Shown here piece after piece: positions 1-10,099 of a DNA stretch of 64,000 bases. Positions within the stretch are counted from its first letter, which is position 1. Every line of letters begins with the position of its first letter. Made by a program: the position numbers and the translations under genes. Location: NCBI GenBank assembly GCA_026008535.1, contig BRKX01000004.1, forward strand, positions 16,579,501 to 16,643,500. Reading direction: 5' to 3'. The notes below the pieces were generated by a model, which saw only the letters and a list, made by a program, of their open reading frames with translations, did not search any database and was not told the origin of the DNA. The DNA comes from Perilla frutescens. Lineage: Eukaryota > Streptophyta > Magnoliopsida > Lamiales > Lamiaceae.

Positions 1-945
1 TTGCCACGGTTGCCTATCTTTGAATTATGTTGAAACATGATAAAGGCATTTAGGTTTAACCTCTGTTTTTGCTCCCTAAATTGACCAACCTGTGCATTTT
101 CCCCCTAGTGAACCCATTTGAGCCATTCTACCTTCATTTCTTTTTGTGCAAACCAAGAAACACTCAGCCAAACCCTTTTCATTCTACAAACCAGTTTTGC
201 ACACCTAAGGGAACATGTAAGTGTTATCTGTTGAAGCTGTACGAAGCAGTTGTTCAGTGCATGAAGGAAAAATGTTAAGACCTCTGTCCTATTTCAAAAA
301 AAAAAAAAAAAAAAAGAGAAAGAAAACCGAAGCAAAGCTTCAGAGAGAAAAAAAAAACAAAAATATATAATAAAGAGAAGAGGACAGAAGGGGGAAGAAA
401 AGAAAAGGAGAAACAAGCAGATTGTTGATGAAACCTGAGCACTGGTGTTGAACAAATTTTTTTAAACAGTTGCAACTAGCTATGAAGCGAAAGCACTTGC
501 ATGATTTCCCTAATTTTGCCTACTTAAGCCATAATTATCCTACCTTTCACCCTAGCCCCGTTACAACCCTGATTAAAAGACCTTTTGATTCACACATGGT
601 TTAAATGATAAATGCAACTGTGACAAGAAAGGCAATTCTATGATTGAAAGCACACAATCTTTACTGAGAGAATTTTTCCTATTCCCATTTGTTTTCGAGT
701 GAAATTGAGTGACACTCAGTGAGGCTGGATTGAAATGCACTTTCTTAACTCGAATGATGAATACATGCATGATTATGAAGCAAAATGGGTTGTGTTCTGT
801 GGAATGTAACATGACAGCCTTTACTCATTTTTATGCTCGAAATTGAACGGTCAATATTTGCAAGCCTTTGTGTTTTCGAAAGTTGTGTGTTTTAGTTGTT
901 TTTGCATGTGCTCGAGGACGAGCAACGTTCAAGTGTGGGGTAGTT
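1..945 (+). other. 3' internal region of a Ty3/gypsy-type LTR retrotransposon
   Basis: No convincing coding region is present; the short open frames here look like chance. The stretch ends in a motif at about 909-945 (CTCGAGGACGAGCAA followed by a purine-rich AAGTGTGGGG tract). In plant gypsy elements this motif sits just before the 3' LTR. An A-run lies near 293-315. I read this as the untranslated spacer between pol and the 3' LTR, with the rest of the element to the left of the window. The lineage (Tat/Athila-like) is inference from the motif alone. Confidence 0.5.
931..945 (+). other. Candidate polypurine tract of the gypsy-type element
   Basis: AAGTGTGGGGTAGTT lies immediately before a TG dinucleotide that opens the following LTR. 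It would prime plus-strand DNA synthesis. The position fits, but the tract is interrupted by pyrimidines. Confidence 0.45.
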
Positions 946-2373
946 TGATTGGTCCTAAATCTTCTATGTTTTAAGGGTTATTTTTAGTGTATATTGTGTT
1001 AGACTAACTACCATTTGGATATATTTTGTGGATAGTTTTGTGCCTTGAGTTTTTGCAGGTAGTTAGTCTCAATTAAAGGAAAAGAGGTGCATTTTGCAAA
1101 GTATGGATCAGTGGTAAGGGAATACTGCGGAGAAAGCATGCCGTAAGGGCATACCAGTGAAACCAAATTTCTGCTGAACAGATCAAATGGGCCGAGAAGT
1201 GTTTTTGATGGATTGAGCCCATGTTTTGAAGTCTCCAGCGGGCCCAGCGAGATTTTTATAACTTTGAAGATGCTGGAGGCGGTTTAGAGTGTCCAAATAC
1301 AACTAGGATTCTATTTTGTTAATTACCTAGTTTAGATAAGATTTTAATATTTGTTTCCTAGTTGGAGTAGAACTCTATTTTGGTAACTAGATATATTAGG
1401 ATTTATTCTATTTTTCAAAGACGTGAACAGTAGATCGTGAACAGTAACGCCGCTGCAACAGAGCAGAAACGCAACATTATTCAAAGTTTATTTCAGTTTA
1501 TTTTCGATTTATGGTGTTCGACTTTTACAAATCTATTCGATCATACTACTTCATGAAGTCTAGCTAATTTACTCGCATATCTCGGACGCGAATCAATGAA
1601 ACTCTAGCGACTAACTGTGAGATCGAACTGCTCTATAATTCTTTTGAATACATGTGTCTGCTATATCTCGTTTTTATTGTTGTTAATTGTTTCGTGTTTT
1701 CTAAGTAGTTGCAAATATTTAGGAACGCGAGATTAATTAGTAGCCAATTAAACCGGCCATAAGTAAACGTGGTTTAAGTTTAATCTGTGGTAAAACAGTT
1801 CTTGAAACCAGGGGATTAGCAGTCTAATTTTTTCCTTCCTGTGTCGGAGTTGGGTAGATTAGAATCGGGTTTCTCTAGATCACAAGGCTGTCGACGCATT
1901 AAAACCATAAGAGTGTCTCTTTACGTTTGTCCGTCGATTAGGGAATTAATCGGTGAAGTGTCTTCCTGGTTAACGATAAAATACGGAGAAATAAGGACGT
2001 GTCAGTAAGTGTCTTCGGCGTCTATAACTGGTTGCATGATTTATTTGAATTCATCTTTGCATCTGTGATCGGTTCGTTAGCTAGAGTGGAGTTATTTGCA
2101 GTCCGGGATATTTTCTTCATCATTGTCAATCTCGTTTATTGCTTAATTATTTTACTTGATTTAGTTCTTTTATTTTGCTGTTCCAGTTAGTTCATAAATT
2201 TCGAATTTCCCTTGTTAAAGTTGGTTATACAGATTGGAAAATAAAAGTGAAACTCGCCGGTCCTTTGGGAGACGATCCTGCTCGCCGCTGTACTCTGCAG
2301 TAAGGGCATACCGACAGACCAGTCGGAACATTTTATTTTTGGTGTAAAACGACGCACCACTAGGCAGTCAACA
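946..2373 (+). repeat. 3' LTR of a gypsy-type element
   Basis: The block begins TGATTGG after the purine tract and ends GTCAACA, so it has TG...CA ends over about 1.43 kb. Near its right end it contains a CCTTTGGGAGACGATCC-type segment, which is common near the 3' end of plant gypsy LTRs. The right border is supported because a FAR1/MULE-like reading frame begins at once at 2374. The matching left LTR and its TSD lie outside the window, so the exact ends are inferred. Confidence 0.55.
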
Positions 2374-3302
2374 AGAGTGGAGAATATTGATGCAAATGCA
2401 ATGGTAAATTTCTTTGCCAAGAAATCGAACATGGAGCCATTCTTTTATTGGAACGTGCAATTAGATGATGATGGTCAATTGATGAATTTTTTTTCAGAGA
2501 CTCTCATGCTCTTATTGATTCTGAGTACTTTGGAGATGTGTTATCGGTCGACACAACGTACAAGATAAATCGGTATAGCCTGATTTGTGCACCATTTATT
2601 GGCATTATCCATTATAGGAGAAATGTGATGTAAGGTTTGTGTACCTTTTTAGAGTTCATGCATGGGAAGAAGCCACATGTGATTTTTTTCGATCAAAGTC
2701 AAGCACTAATGAATGAGATTGATGCCACCTTCAAATCCGCGAGTCATTATCTTTGTGAGTGGCATATTAGCCAAAACGTTCCCTCTCATTTTGGACCCCT
2801 AAACAATAATAGTGAATTCAAGCGGTGGTGGTATCATTGCATGAATGGGGTTGAGTCTGAAGATGAGTTTGAGGGGTGTTGGGGTTCTATGATCAATAAC
2901 TATGCCCTCGAGGATCATAGATGATTTTCCAATATGTATAAGTTGAAGAAGAGCTGGGCGTCTGTGTTCACAAACACTTCATTCAGTGCAGGGCTTTTTG
3001 CTACCTTGTGGAGTGAGGTTACAAATAAGGTCTTGAAAGATTTATGCTCAACGAGCTCCACTTTAACTAAATTTGTTGAGAAGTACGAGCAGGTCCTGCA
3101 TGATTGGCGTACAAAAGAGAGTGCCGATGATGCTCTAAACATCATTACACCGGGACAATTTGTGAACAATAATCTACGACCCTTTGTTCCAAAGTAGCTA
3201 GGTATCCGTTCTTTCGTTCATATATGATCAGTTTCATGTGAAGAATGACATCTGTTTAATTTATGCATTGACACTTCTTTCCAGAGGTTGAGTGTTCTGT
3301 TC
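2374..3302 (+). pseudogene. FAR1-related / MULE transposase-like pseudogene, 5' part
   Basis: Three adjacent open stretches in slightly different frames read as one decayed FAR1/MULE-type transposase. The order is: an NFFAKKS...DDDGQLMNFF segment (2377-2560); FGDVLSVDTTYK, holding the first DDE aspartate (about 2530-2570); VIFFDQSQALMNEI with the second aspartate and LCEWHISQN (2680-2790); and EDEFEGCWGSMINNYAL and KFVEKYEQVLHDWR (2850-3110). Such proteins are MULE transposases or host regulators derived from them. Stops at about 2566 and 2633 and a frame change near 2925 break it, and the segment between the first two aspartates looks shortened. The N-terminal part is missing, cut off by the gypsy LTR. 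It is not functional. Confidence 0.75.
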
Positions 3303-4733
3303 AGACGTGTTGGTGTTTTTTCGAATTAAACCACCACATGATCTATTAGTTTTTCATTAATCCATAATAATATAAATCATATTTTTATGCAGCTCATATG
3401 TATTTAATTAACCGAGTTTAATTAACATGCAATCCGATTTTCGATTCTACTAAAAGCGAAAATATAGAATACTGAAAAAATGACTTACAAAATAAACGTC
3501 GGATTGAGGACAATATTACAGGTCTAATCTCGCTGTTGATATGTGTATGATCGGGCCCCCTTGATGTTATTCTACTCCTTGATCTTCTGTTGTATTCCCA
3601 GACTGTGTTTAGATACAAGGTGGGTTGTAATCTACTAAGATGAGTGTGGATTCTATGGAGATCAAGAGAACAAAACAGGGCTGATTATAATGCTTGATAT
3701 ATTCATCCCACTCCCTAATATATATAGGGAGGTGGGCAAAAATAACCGTCCTAACCCTACTGGGTTTGGGCCTCTAGCTCATGTTCTATCTCCAGTCCAC
3801 TTCAGTCATATTGGGCTACAACAGGGATCTAGAAGAATATTAAATTGGTCTACTAATTTATTTATTTTCTAATATCTAATAAACTTAGGATATAATTAAA
3901 TAAATTAAGTATTACTTTTATTCCACTAAAGAAGTAATATTGACCTACCAATTTAATACATATTTGTGAATATGCTTTCTCCTTTAGTTCAACCATTCCC
4001 CATGTTTAAGCTATAATGTCCATTAATTAATTATGTAAGCTTCTGAAAACTATAATTAATCAATATCTTATTCCTTGAGTAGTACCATACAAGCTTTATC
4101 ATGTACAGAACAAATTCCACCTGCATGGTTTCACATGAACTTTGTGGTTCCTCAAGAGGACATCATCAACCTGGCGCACCAGGACATGGTGCCTATATAT
4201 ATTGCACGACCCATCATATATGTAAATGTTATCACCCAAAATATCGAGATTATTGATTCCTTTAAAGAACATCACTCATTGATAGATCAAAGCAATAAAC
4301 ACAGCATATATATGTCTGCCAATATATATGAGTTAAGAACCCGAAATCTGTGGATCTTTATTCTCTCACTTTAAGGTCAGAGTAGAGAATAGTATCCTAT
4401 CATGATCCTCCTCAATACACGAATTGGTGTACTAGAATAATCAGCTAGTCAAGACAAGCTAACAGTCAGATTATTCTACGGTGTACCGATGGTGAGTTCA
4501 GGACCATCTAAACCGTGAGCCTTTTAATACAATACAAGGATCTGATGATATGTTCTTACCGTGTGTTCCCATACACCATATCATGTACAATGTAAGTATA
4601 TTGAATATGCACAAAAATATAACAATTTAAATGCAAACAGTGACTGCAATAACATTCAATCTATCATTATATAATGATATTATCAGAAACGTATACAAAG
4701 ACAAGTCTTCTAGTATACAAAACTAACAAGACG
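3303..4733 (-). mobile_element. Solo copia-type LTR with 5-bp TSD
   Basis: The LTR proper is 3308-4728 (1421 bp). It reads on the minus strand from TGTTAGTTTTGTATACTAG to ...ACACCAACA. Both flanks carry AGACG (3303-3307 and 4729-4733), a perfect target-site duplication. It is homologous in inverted orientation to the LTR at 32788-34254: shared landmarks include the start, the CATATTCACAAATATG stretch and the AATTCGAAAAAA end. There is no internal region, so unequal or intra-element recombination removed it. The insertion sits in the FAR1/MULE-like pseudogene. Confidence 0.9.
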
Positions 4734-5390
4734 GAGATAAATACTCAACGATCTAATGAAACCAACGGAACTGATTCAATTTTAAGGTGACGGGAGCCCC
4801 ATTGTGAAGCTCTTTTGCACTCATTTGATGTATACTTTCTTAAGACTTTTTCGCTAACTGTTTCACCTAACGCACATCATTTCTTATGTACTATCATGTT
4901 GAAAATGCATACAGAACGAAGAACCAAGTTTGTCTCAATACTCTTAGAATGTGAATCTGGACGAGCTTCTTGATGTGTCTTCACTTTTTCAAGTATGCGT
5001 TCTATTTATTTATTTCGACAAAGTCCATGCATTTTTTTACTTGAAATATATATGAGTTTGAGAGTATTTGCATTTGTACCTATTTGAAGCCACTATCTGG
5101 TCAGTCAATAAGCCAATCTAGGGTTGGGCACAGTAGATCGTGGTGGGTGTAGGACCCACGGAACCATTATCTGCAGGGATATCAGCAAAATTAGCCAACA
5201 AACATATTCAGGTAAAGCATTCACATGAATGTGTATTGTCGTGTTGCGCTTGCTGTGGTCTGTTGATACATCATGTTTGTCCAATAATGTATGCTTTCTA
5301 TGTAGAGAATCTTCCATCTGAATGCATTTTGATTGAGACAATACATGAAGTAGGCATGTGCTACAATTTTAAAAAATGAAATTTTCGAAA
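4734..5390 (+). pseudogene. Probable 3' remnant of the FAR1/MULE-like pseudogene
   Basis: Sequence beyond the solo LTR continues the interrupted locus. An open stretch at 5140-5379 contains a Cys/His-rich segment (SCCACCGLLIHHVCPIMYAFY, then LPSECIL). It loosely resembles the SWIM zinc-finger end of FAR1/MULE transposases, which has a C-x-C...C-x-H pattern followed by a Leu-Pro-x-x-x-Ile-Leu motif. Other parts show no clear frame. The assignment rests on order and weak similarity, so confidence is low. Confidence 0.35.
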
Positions 5391-5493
5391 TGCATGTAAA
5401 CCTATGCATGAATTATTAGCATGTTACACACCTTCTATTTATATTTTTTCCACTCCCAACCCTAATTATAGTGCAAATAGGCACAACTAAAAA

Positions 5494-6109
5494 ATGGCTC
5501 CAAGAGCTATACCCCAAGATGAAATTTTTTTCGTAGAGCTTTGGAGTCGGTATGTTGAACAAGTTGCCCTGCTCGAGCTAGAACATCAGTATTTGATCGG
5601 TCAATAGATTCCGAGCGATGATGAGGGAAATCTCTGAGTAATTCATAATGTCCGTGAAATTGTGGAACAACAGCTGGAGATTTCCCTTTCTAATGAAGAA
5701 TTCGAAAGTAAGGTGGCTCAGTAGGATGAGAGATATGAAATATTTTCTTAGATTTTGGACTTTGGACATCCACGTTCCTATGATGAAGTCACCAACTTCT
5801 TTGACCTGCTCGATAGCATGTGGTGAAGGGTGAATCGGGTATATTTACGTTGCATGTAATGTGTCACTTTTGAAGCTGTTACATAAATGTTTGAAATCGT
5901 AGGTACGACCCGCGACCTTGGTATACAAGAATGAGGGTGAGGAATTCTGGCACATATTGAAGGCCTGATTTGAAGTGAATGATCCTTCAACTGATGCGAA
6001 TTCTATTAATTATGAGTCTGGGCCTGAAGTGGATGAAATTGATGCCGATGACATCAGCGATGGAGCAATTCCACTCGATCCTCATGCCGACGTGTATGTC
6101 AACAGATGA
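5494..6109 (+). pseudogene. Myb/SANT-like domain protein, two-exon pseudogene
   Basis: Exon 1 (5494-5838, starting MAPRAIPQDEIFFVELW) and exon 2 (5903-6109) join in phase 0 across a GT...AG intron. Together they encode about 183 codons. Exon 1 has a tryptophan-anchored helix pattern, a DERYEIFS segment and an LLDSMW segment. Exon 2 begins with VYKNEGEEFWHILK. This order resembles the plant Myb/SANT-like family (L10-interacting MYB type), which binds DNA or partners transposases. Six in-frame stops interrupt it, at about 5605, 5630, 5725, 5753, 5823 and 5967. The splice sites and frame are otherwise preserved. Its 3' end faces the 3' end of the Ulp1-type pseudogene on the other strand. Family assignment is moderate; the pseudogene status is clear. 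Confidence 0.55.
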
Positions 6110-6189
6110 TGCCAACGATGCTGCCGATGTGTCAATTGAGTGCTGCGGATATGCTGCTGACGTGTGAGAGTATGCTGTGTTTGTTTTTT

Positions 6190-6760
6190 AAGCTTGTCCT
6201 TGGTAGTGTAAGAGTAGGGTATTTTGATATGGACATTTCGAGACATGCCTATACCGTACACTTTGTCAACAGTCCAGCACGGTCTTCCACCTTGTTGAGG
6301 GTAATTACCATCGGCATACGGAACAATTCTATCAACAACGACATCCATGCTTTTCGATACCAATGTTTGCTGGAATACAATCACAATACCCAGAAGTAAG
6401 TTATAACATCCAAGCCGAATAATAAGTTTAAGAGAGAGGGAGAAGGTATATTTACCCGGCCGAGAGACTCAATCAATGTCCAATCGTCCTTAAATGGTGA
6501 GGGAAACTCCTTTGAGTACAAAATCAACAGATTAAGTAGGACATCACAGTGCTATAACAATTTTATCAAAAAATAAAGCACACATGTGGTCATCACAAAC
6601 AATCCGAAGAGTAGCCAATTAATACCACAAATAAATAAACAATTGTTTTGCAAAGAACAACATAGTAATTTTGACTCACGTCATTATCTAGCCAACCTCT
6701 CTCCAACCACAGCTGGCAAAACCTTGTGGCATTTGTCTGTACATAATTTATTTACTCATA
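6190..6760 (-). pseudogene. Ulp1 (C48) cysteine protease-like exons, truncated
   Basis: Three exon-like segments read on the minus strand with plausible splice sites. About 6760-6690 has FCQLWLERGWLDNDV, followed by GTGAGT. About 6553-6461 has HCDVLLNLLILYSKEF, ending SLGR and GTAAAT. About 6384-6190 starts after a TTCCAG acceptor and contains WTVDKVYGIGMSRNVHI. They match the order of a C48 SUMO-protease-like domain up to the histidine region (NVH). The aspartate and cysteine parts of the catalytic triad are absent because the similarity stops near 6190, against the SANT-like pseudogene. It is the 3' part of the gene that starts at 19113. I infer a non-functional remnant. Confidence 0.5.
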
Positions 6761-6829
6761 TGGATTTGTTAGATATCTCTTATGATATACACTGAATTTA
6801 AGCATGTATTATATTAGGGTGTTTGCACT

Positions 6830-8055
6830 TATGTCTCAGCCAAGAGTCCTTTGTCATACCAGTCGTGAAAAAGGCTTCACAACTTTCAAATCATATTCCC
6901 TAGCAACCACATATTTCTCAGACATGATCACCAGTAATGGAGGCTCTCAGTGTGTCTTCTTCTTCACTTTCGAGCGTGTGGTCTTCGAATTTTTGAGGGG
7001 CGGTGGCTGGCTCTCAGGAGATCTTGCCTATGGGATGAATAACCTCCTTTTCACTGGCATCTTCTTAGCTGATGGGGCAGCTTCTCCCTTCTCTGCAATA
7101 CATGGCACAATAAACTTAAATTCAGGCAGCAAGGTAATAAACAATTTGAGCAACATTTACCCTTCTCTACTTCACTGAAGAAGCTGATGTCAACGTCCTC
7201 GTCGACAGCTGCATACACGACTTCACCATCGACATACGCACCTACTGCATGCAGGACATCATCTGCATAATCACCTTCAACCCCAACCTCTACGTGCTCT
7301 TGCCCACCATCCGCATATACATCTATCACATACCATCGAAGCACAAGCTTCTGCAATAAGTGCTTCTAGGGCTTCTATGTCGGCTGCTTCAGCTATACTG
7401 GTGACCACATCGGCATCATTCTCTATCGTGTCGGCAGCTGCTGGAGGCATGTTGGCAGCATTGCCATGCACGTCGGCAGCAGTGCCATACATGTCGGTGA
7501 CCATGTCAATAGCTACCGGATTGGCATCGACATCACCATCTCCTTCCTCTCTTTCCTTGCCTCTCTCACCCTCCTCTATTTCCTTTCCTCCCTCCTCCTC
7601 CTCCTGGTCCTTCGCCGTGGCGGCAACTTCATATTGATCAGATTTCAGACGCAAATAGTCTGGAGCACTCTTATACTCATCACCATCTTGAGAGGGTTCA
7701 GTATTATGGTAGCGTTGGGCTTTCTGAATTGCATTAACATTTTGCTCTACAGTATTGATGGCTTTTTCTAAGATATTGATCTTAGCCAAAACTATTGAAT
7801 TCATTTCCTATCAACAAGCACAAAAGTAACATAAGCATAACAAGGGTGGTGAACGTAAATTAATATCATATATTGTTGTAAAAAATCATTCCATTGAAGA
7901 CTCACAATTATCATCCGAGAAATGACTACCAAGGTCATTGGTTCTCTATCATCCGAATGCGATTGCTTTTTAGATTGCTCTAGCATCTTCGATGTCGACC
8001 TTGACTTTGACTTAGAAGAACTCACACTGTTGGATGTTTTCTCAGAGATTGTCAC
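6830..8055 (-). pseudogene. Acidic and basic linker exons of the Ulp1/DUF1985-type pseudogene
   Basis: Minus-strand exons connect the DUF1985 part to the protease part. 8055 to about 7913 is Ser/Lys-rich (SSSKSKSRSTSKMLEQSKKQ), with a GTGAGT donor. From 7806 (after a TTGATAG acceptor) to about 7160 runs a coiled segment (NILEKAINTVEQNVNAIQKA). It is followed by a long Glu/Gly-rich and Ala/Asp-rich low-complexity region, a frame break near 7280-7350, and a GTAAATG donor. About 7120-6830 is basic and proline-rich (SAKKMPVKRRLFIP, SESQPPPLKNSKTTRSKVKK) and then has VIMSEKYVVAREYDLK. Low-complexity linkers of this sort are usual between DUF1985 and the Ulp1 domain. In-frame stops are present. Confidence 0.45.
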
Positions 8056-8349
8056 ATCTCAAACACACTAGCATCTCGTGCTCTGAGAATCTCCACATCA
8101 GTCTGATCGCCTATAATGTCATCCTCATCGATGAGACTTAAACGCGATACCCTTGGTGGTGGGGGGTGACCTCAATGTCATTCTCAGAACTTGTTAAGGC
8201 AAACGGTGCCTATTAAGAAAGTATCACAACCTGATTAAATATGCAAATTCTAATGATAAGCGTTGTCGGACAATTAAGTGAAAATTGTACCGTCGAATCT
8301 GGCTACGTTGAATCGAAAAATTATACTAAAGAAGAAAATTTGAAGAATT

Positions 8350-9070
8350 AATCAGCAGACCAATGCCTGAATCTTGGGAACAACATCTCTGGAAGTCTGT
8401 GAGCGCATTGAGCTGCTAGTCATGGCATCACCTCAAAGGCAAAGAGCTGCAAGACGAGTGAGAATCCATAAATATCCATCGAAGGTCTCAATGAGGAATG
8501 CCTCAATCAGGCGATATTCTCGCGGGCTGTATGCATCCAACGGACTAGGAATTGATAAGCAACCTTCCCCCAAGGATAATTTTTGAAACTGTCCAAGTCA
8601 TCAACCAGGTGCATGTACTCTACGTCTATCATTTTCGATAGTTGGTCTCTATTCAAAAGAAGACCATAAATGATGTGGAGCAGCGCCAATTTTAGAACCA
8701 AATTGCCATTCTTGTGATGGGAGCTGTAATTGTCTAATGCTTGCTCAATGTCATAAGCTTTCAGATAACGATTGCCCCGGAAAATGTCTGTGTGCATGGA
8801 TGAGGAAGAAGGTGGATCCTTCGCTTCATTGAATTTCAACCCACTTAGGCAATAGAATTCTTGAGGACCTAATTCCAGTCATCTGCCATTAATCAAAAAA
8901 CACAAAAGATTCCGGACTTCTGACTAGGGCTCAAGCGCATTCAACAACAAGAAAATGACTTGCCCTAGAACTTGAATGTCGGGCACATCAATACGATGAC
9001 CAAAACATGTCTGCCGAAATTCATCGAGATTTCTCTGACTTAGACGCCCATGAACTTGGTTAATTACTTC
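8350..9070 (-). pseudogene. DUF1985 domain of the Ulp1-type pseudogene
   Basis: A continuous minus-strand frame runs from 9070 to about 8350 with four nonsense codons (near 8925, 8881, 8507 and 8419). Recognisable blocks are EVINQVHGRLSQRNLDEFRQ, the LGPQEFYCLSGLKFNE block, LKLALLHIIYGLLLNRDQLS, LHLVDDLDSFKNYPWGKVAY-like spacing, and YGFSLVLQLFAFEVMP. This is the pattern of the plant DUF1985 domain found with Ulp1-like proteases, commonly inside MULE transposons. The copia element 9071-18320 splits the codon series: GAAGT before the insertion is followed by AATTAAC after it, and the frame continues. Confidence 0.65.
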
Positions 9071-9703
9071 TGAAGAAACCGAACTCTCGGTTCTGAAAGA
9101 GTTGTGTACAAAGTTGTGTATAAAGTTGAGACAACTTTGCATACGCAGCGGAAATTTAAAACAGAAACAATGGATTGGAATTTTCACGAGATTATATTTC
9201 TATAATCTCGCGAAGTGCCTCAGGGCGAAATCTTCACTATATAAAATATGTGAATTACAAAAACACTACCAGATAAACTCTCACTAAATATTAAGACACT
9301 TTATCTCTTCCTTCACAGAAGGTTGGGACTAAAGTTGTCTTAACTATATCTAGTAGAAACGAATAAATACGAGAACTCAAAACTTTACAATATCTGAAAA
9401 GCTCTATTAAAAAACTCGTATCTAACACTAACTATCTGATCCCTATATATACACATCTCGTTGCTTGATCCCCACTCAAAGCAACCGATCCACTAAGCCT
9501 TGATCTCCACGAACTGCACTCCTATATTTCCGGCGCAACTTCCGGAACAACCGTGGCTTCAGCAGATCGTTGGACTTGGTCAAATCCCATATGCTCCTAT
9601 TTCTTCTCAACAGATTTAATCCTGCAAGAAAGACAAAAACTCCAAATATACAATATAAACAAATATTCCTAAATCTATGATACACTTCAAAACGGTATCA
9701 ACA
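9071..9703 (-). repeat. 3' LTR of Sirevirus-like element 1
   Basis: On the element's strand it starts TGTTGATACC and ends GGTTTCTTCA. It is 633 bp, the same length as its partner at 17688-18320. The five differences I can see fall near 9225, 9351, 9589, 9647 and 9668. It lies directly downstream of the purine tract. Confidence 0.93.
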
Positions 9704-10099
9704 ATCTCCCCCTTTTTTGGCTTTCTTCCCAAAACCAAACAAAAATCAAGAGTTACAAATACTCCCCCTGAAGCAACATAATCAAATCACAACAATCATG
9801 AAAAGTTTAGAGAAAAATTAGCTAAACAGTTGCTCCCCCTGTCACCAAGACTGTAATAAAAACAGAATCTACACAATATCATCACAACACATAAAAACTA
9901 CCATAATCATAATATATTCACAACAAATGCATACATATCTGCATGCAATCCAAAATATATAAGAGTTAGGCAGAAAATAAAAGTTGTTCAGAAAGTTGTG
10001 CTGCAACAAATAAAATAGTTGTTTGTTTGTTTCATCCAATCAACATCAACAAAATACTGCAACACACTGCAGTCTTCTACTTCTTCATGCTTCTCCCCC
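9704..10099 (-). other. Multiple polypurine-tract region before the 3' LTR
   Basis: This non-coding spacer separates the extra gene from the 3' LTR. On the element's strand GGGGGAG occurs at 9706-9712 (directly at the LTR, preceded by an A-run), 9762-9768, 9833-9839 and 10093-10099. A fifth copy is at 10156-10162, inside the end of the extra gene. Several purine tracts before the 3' LTR are a described feature of Sireviruses. The tract at 9706-9720 is the one expected to prime plus-strand synthesis. Confidence 0.7.

Noticed and set aside
293..315. A-run as a poly-A tail of a LINE or retrogene
   Set aside because: No coding sequence, TSD or truncated LINE precedes it; it lies within the gypsy-type spacer.
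69..812. Three open frames of 60-80 codons near the left edge
   Set aside because: They lie in the untranslated 3' spacer of a gypsy-type element, have no domain or codon pattern, and include low-complexity Phe runs from a poly-A tract.
7377..7771. Plus-strand frames of 86-101 codons
   Set aside because: They are antisense shadows of the acidic, Ala/Glu-rich linker of the Ulp1-type pseudogene.
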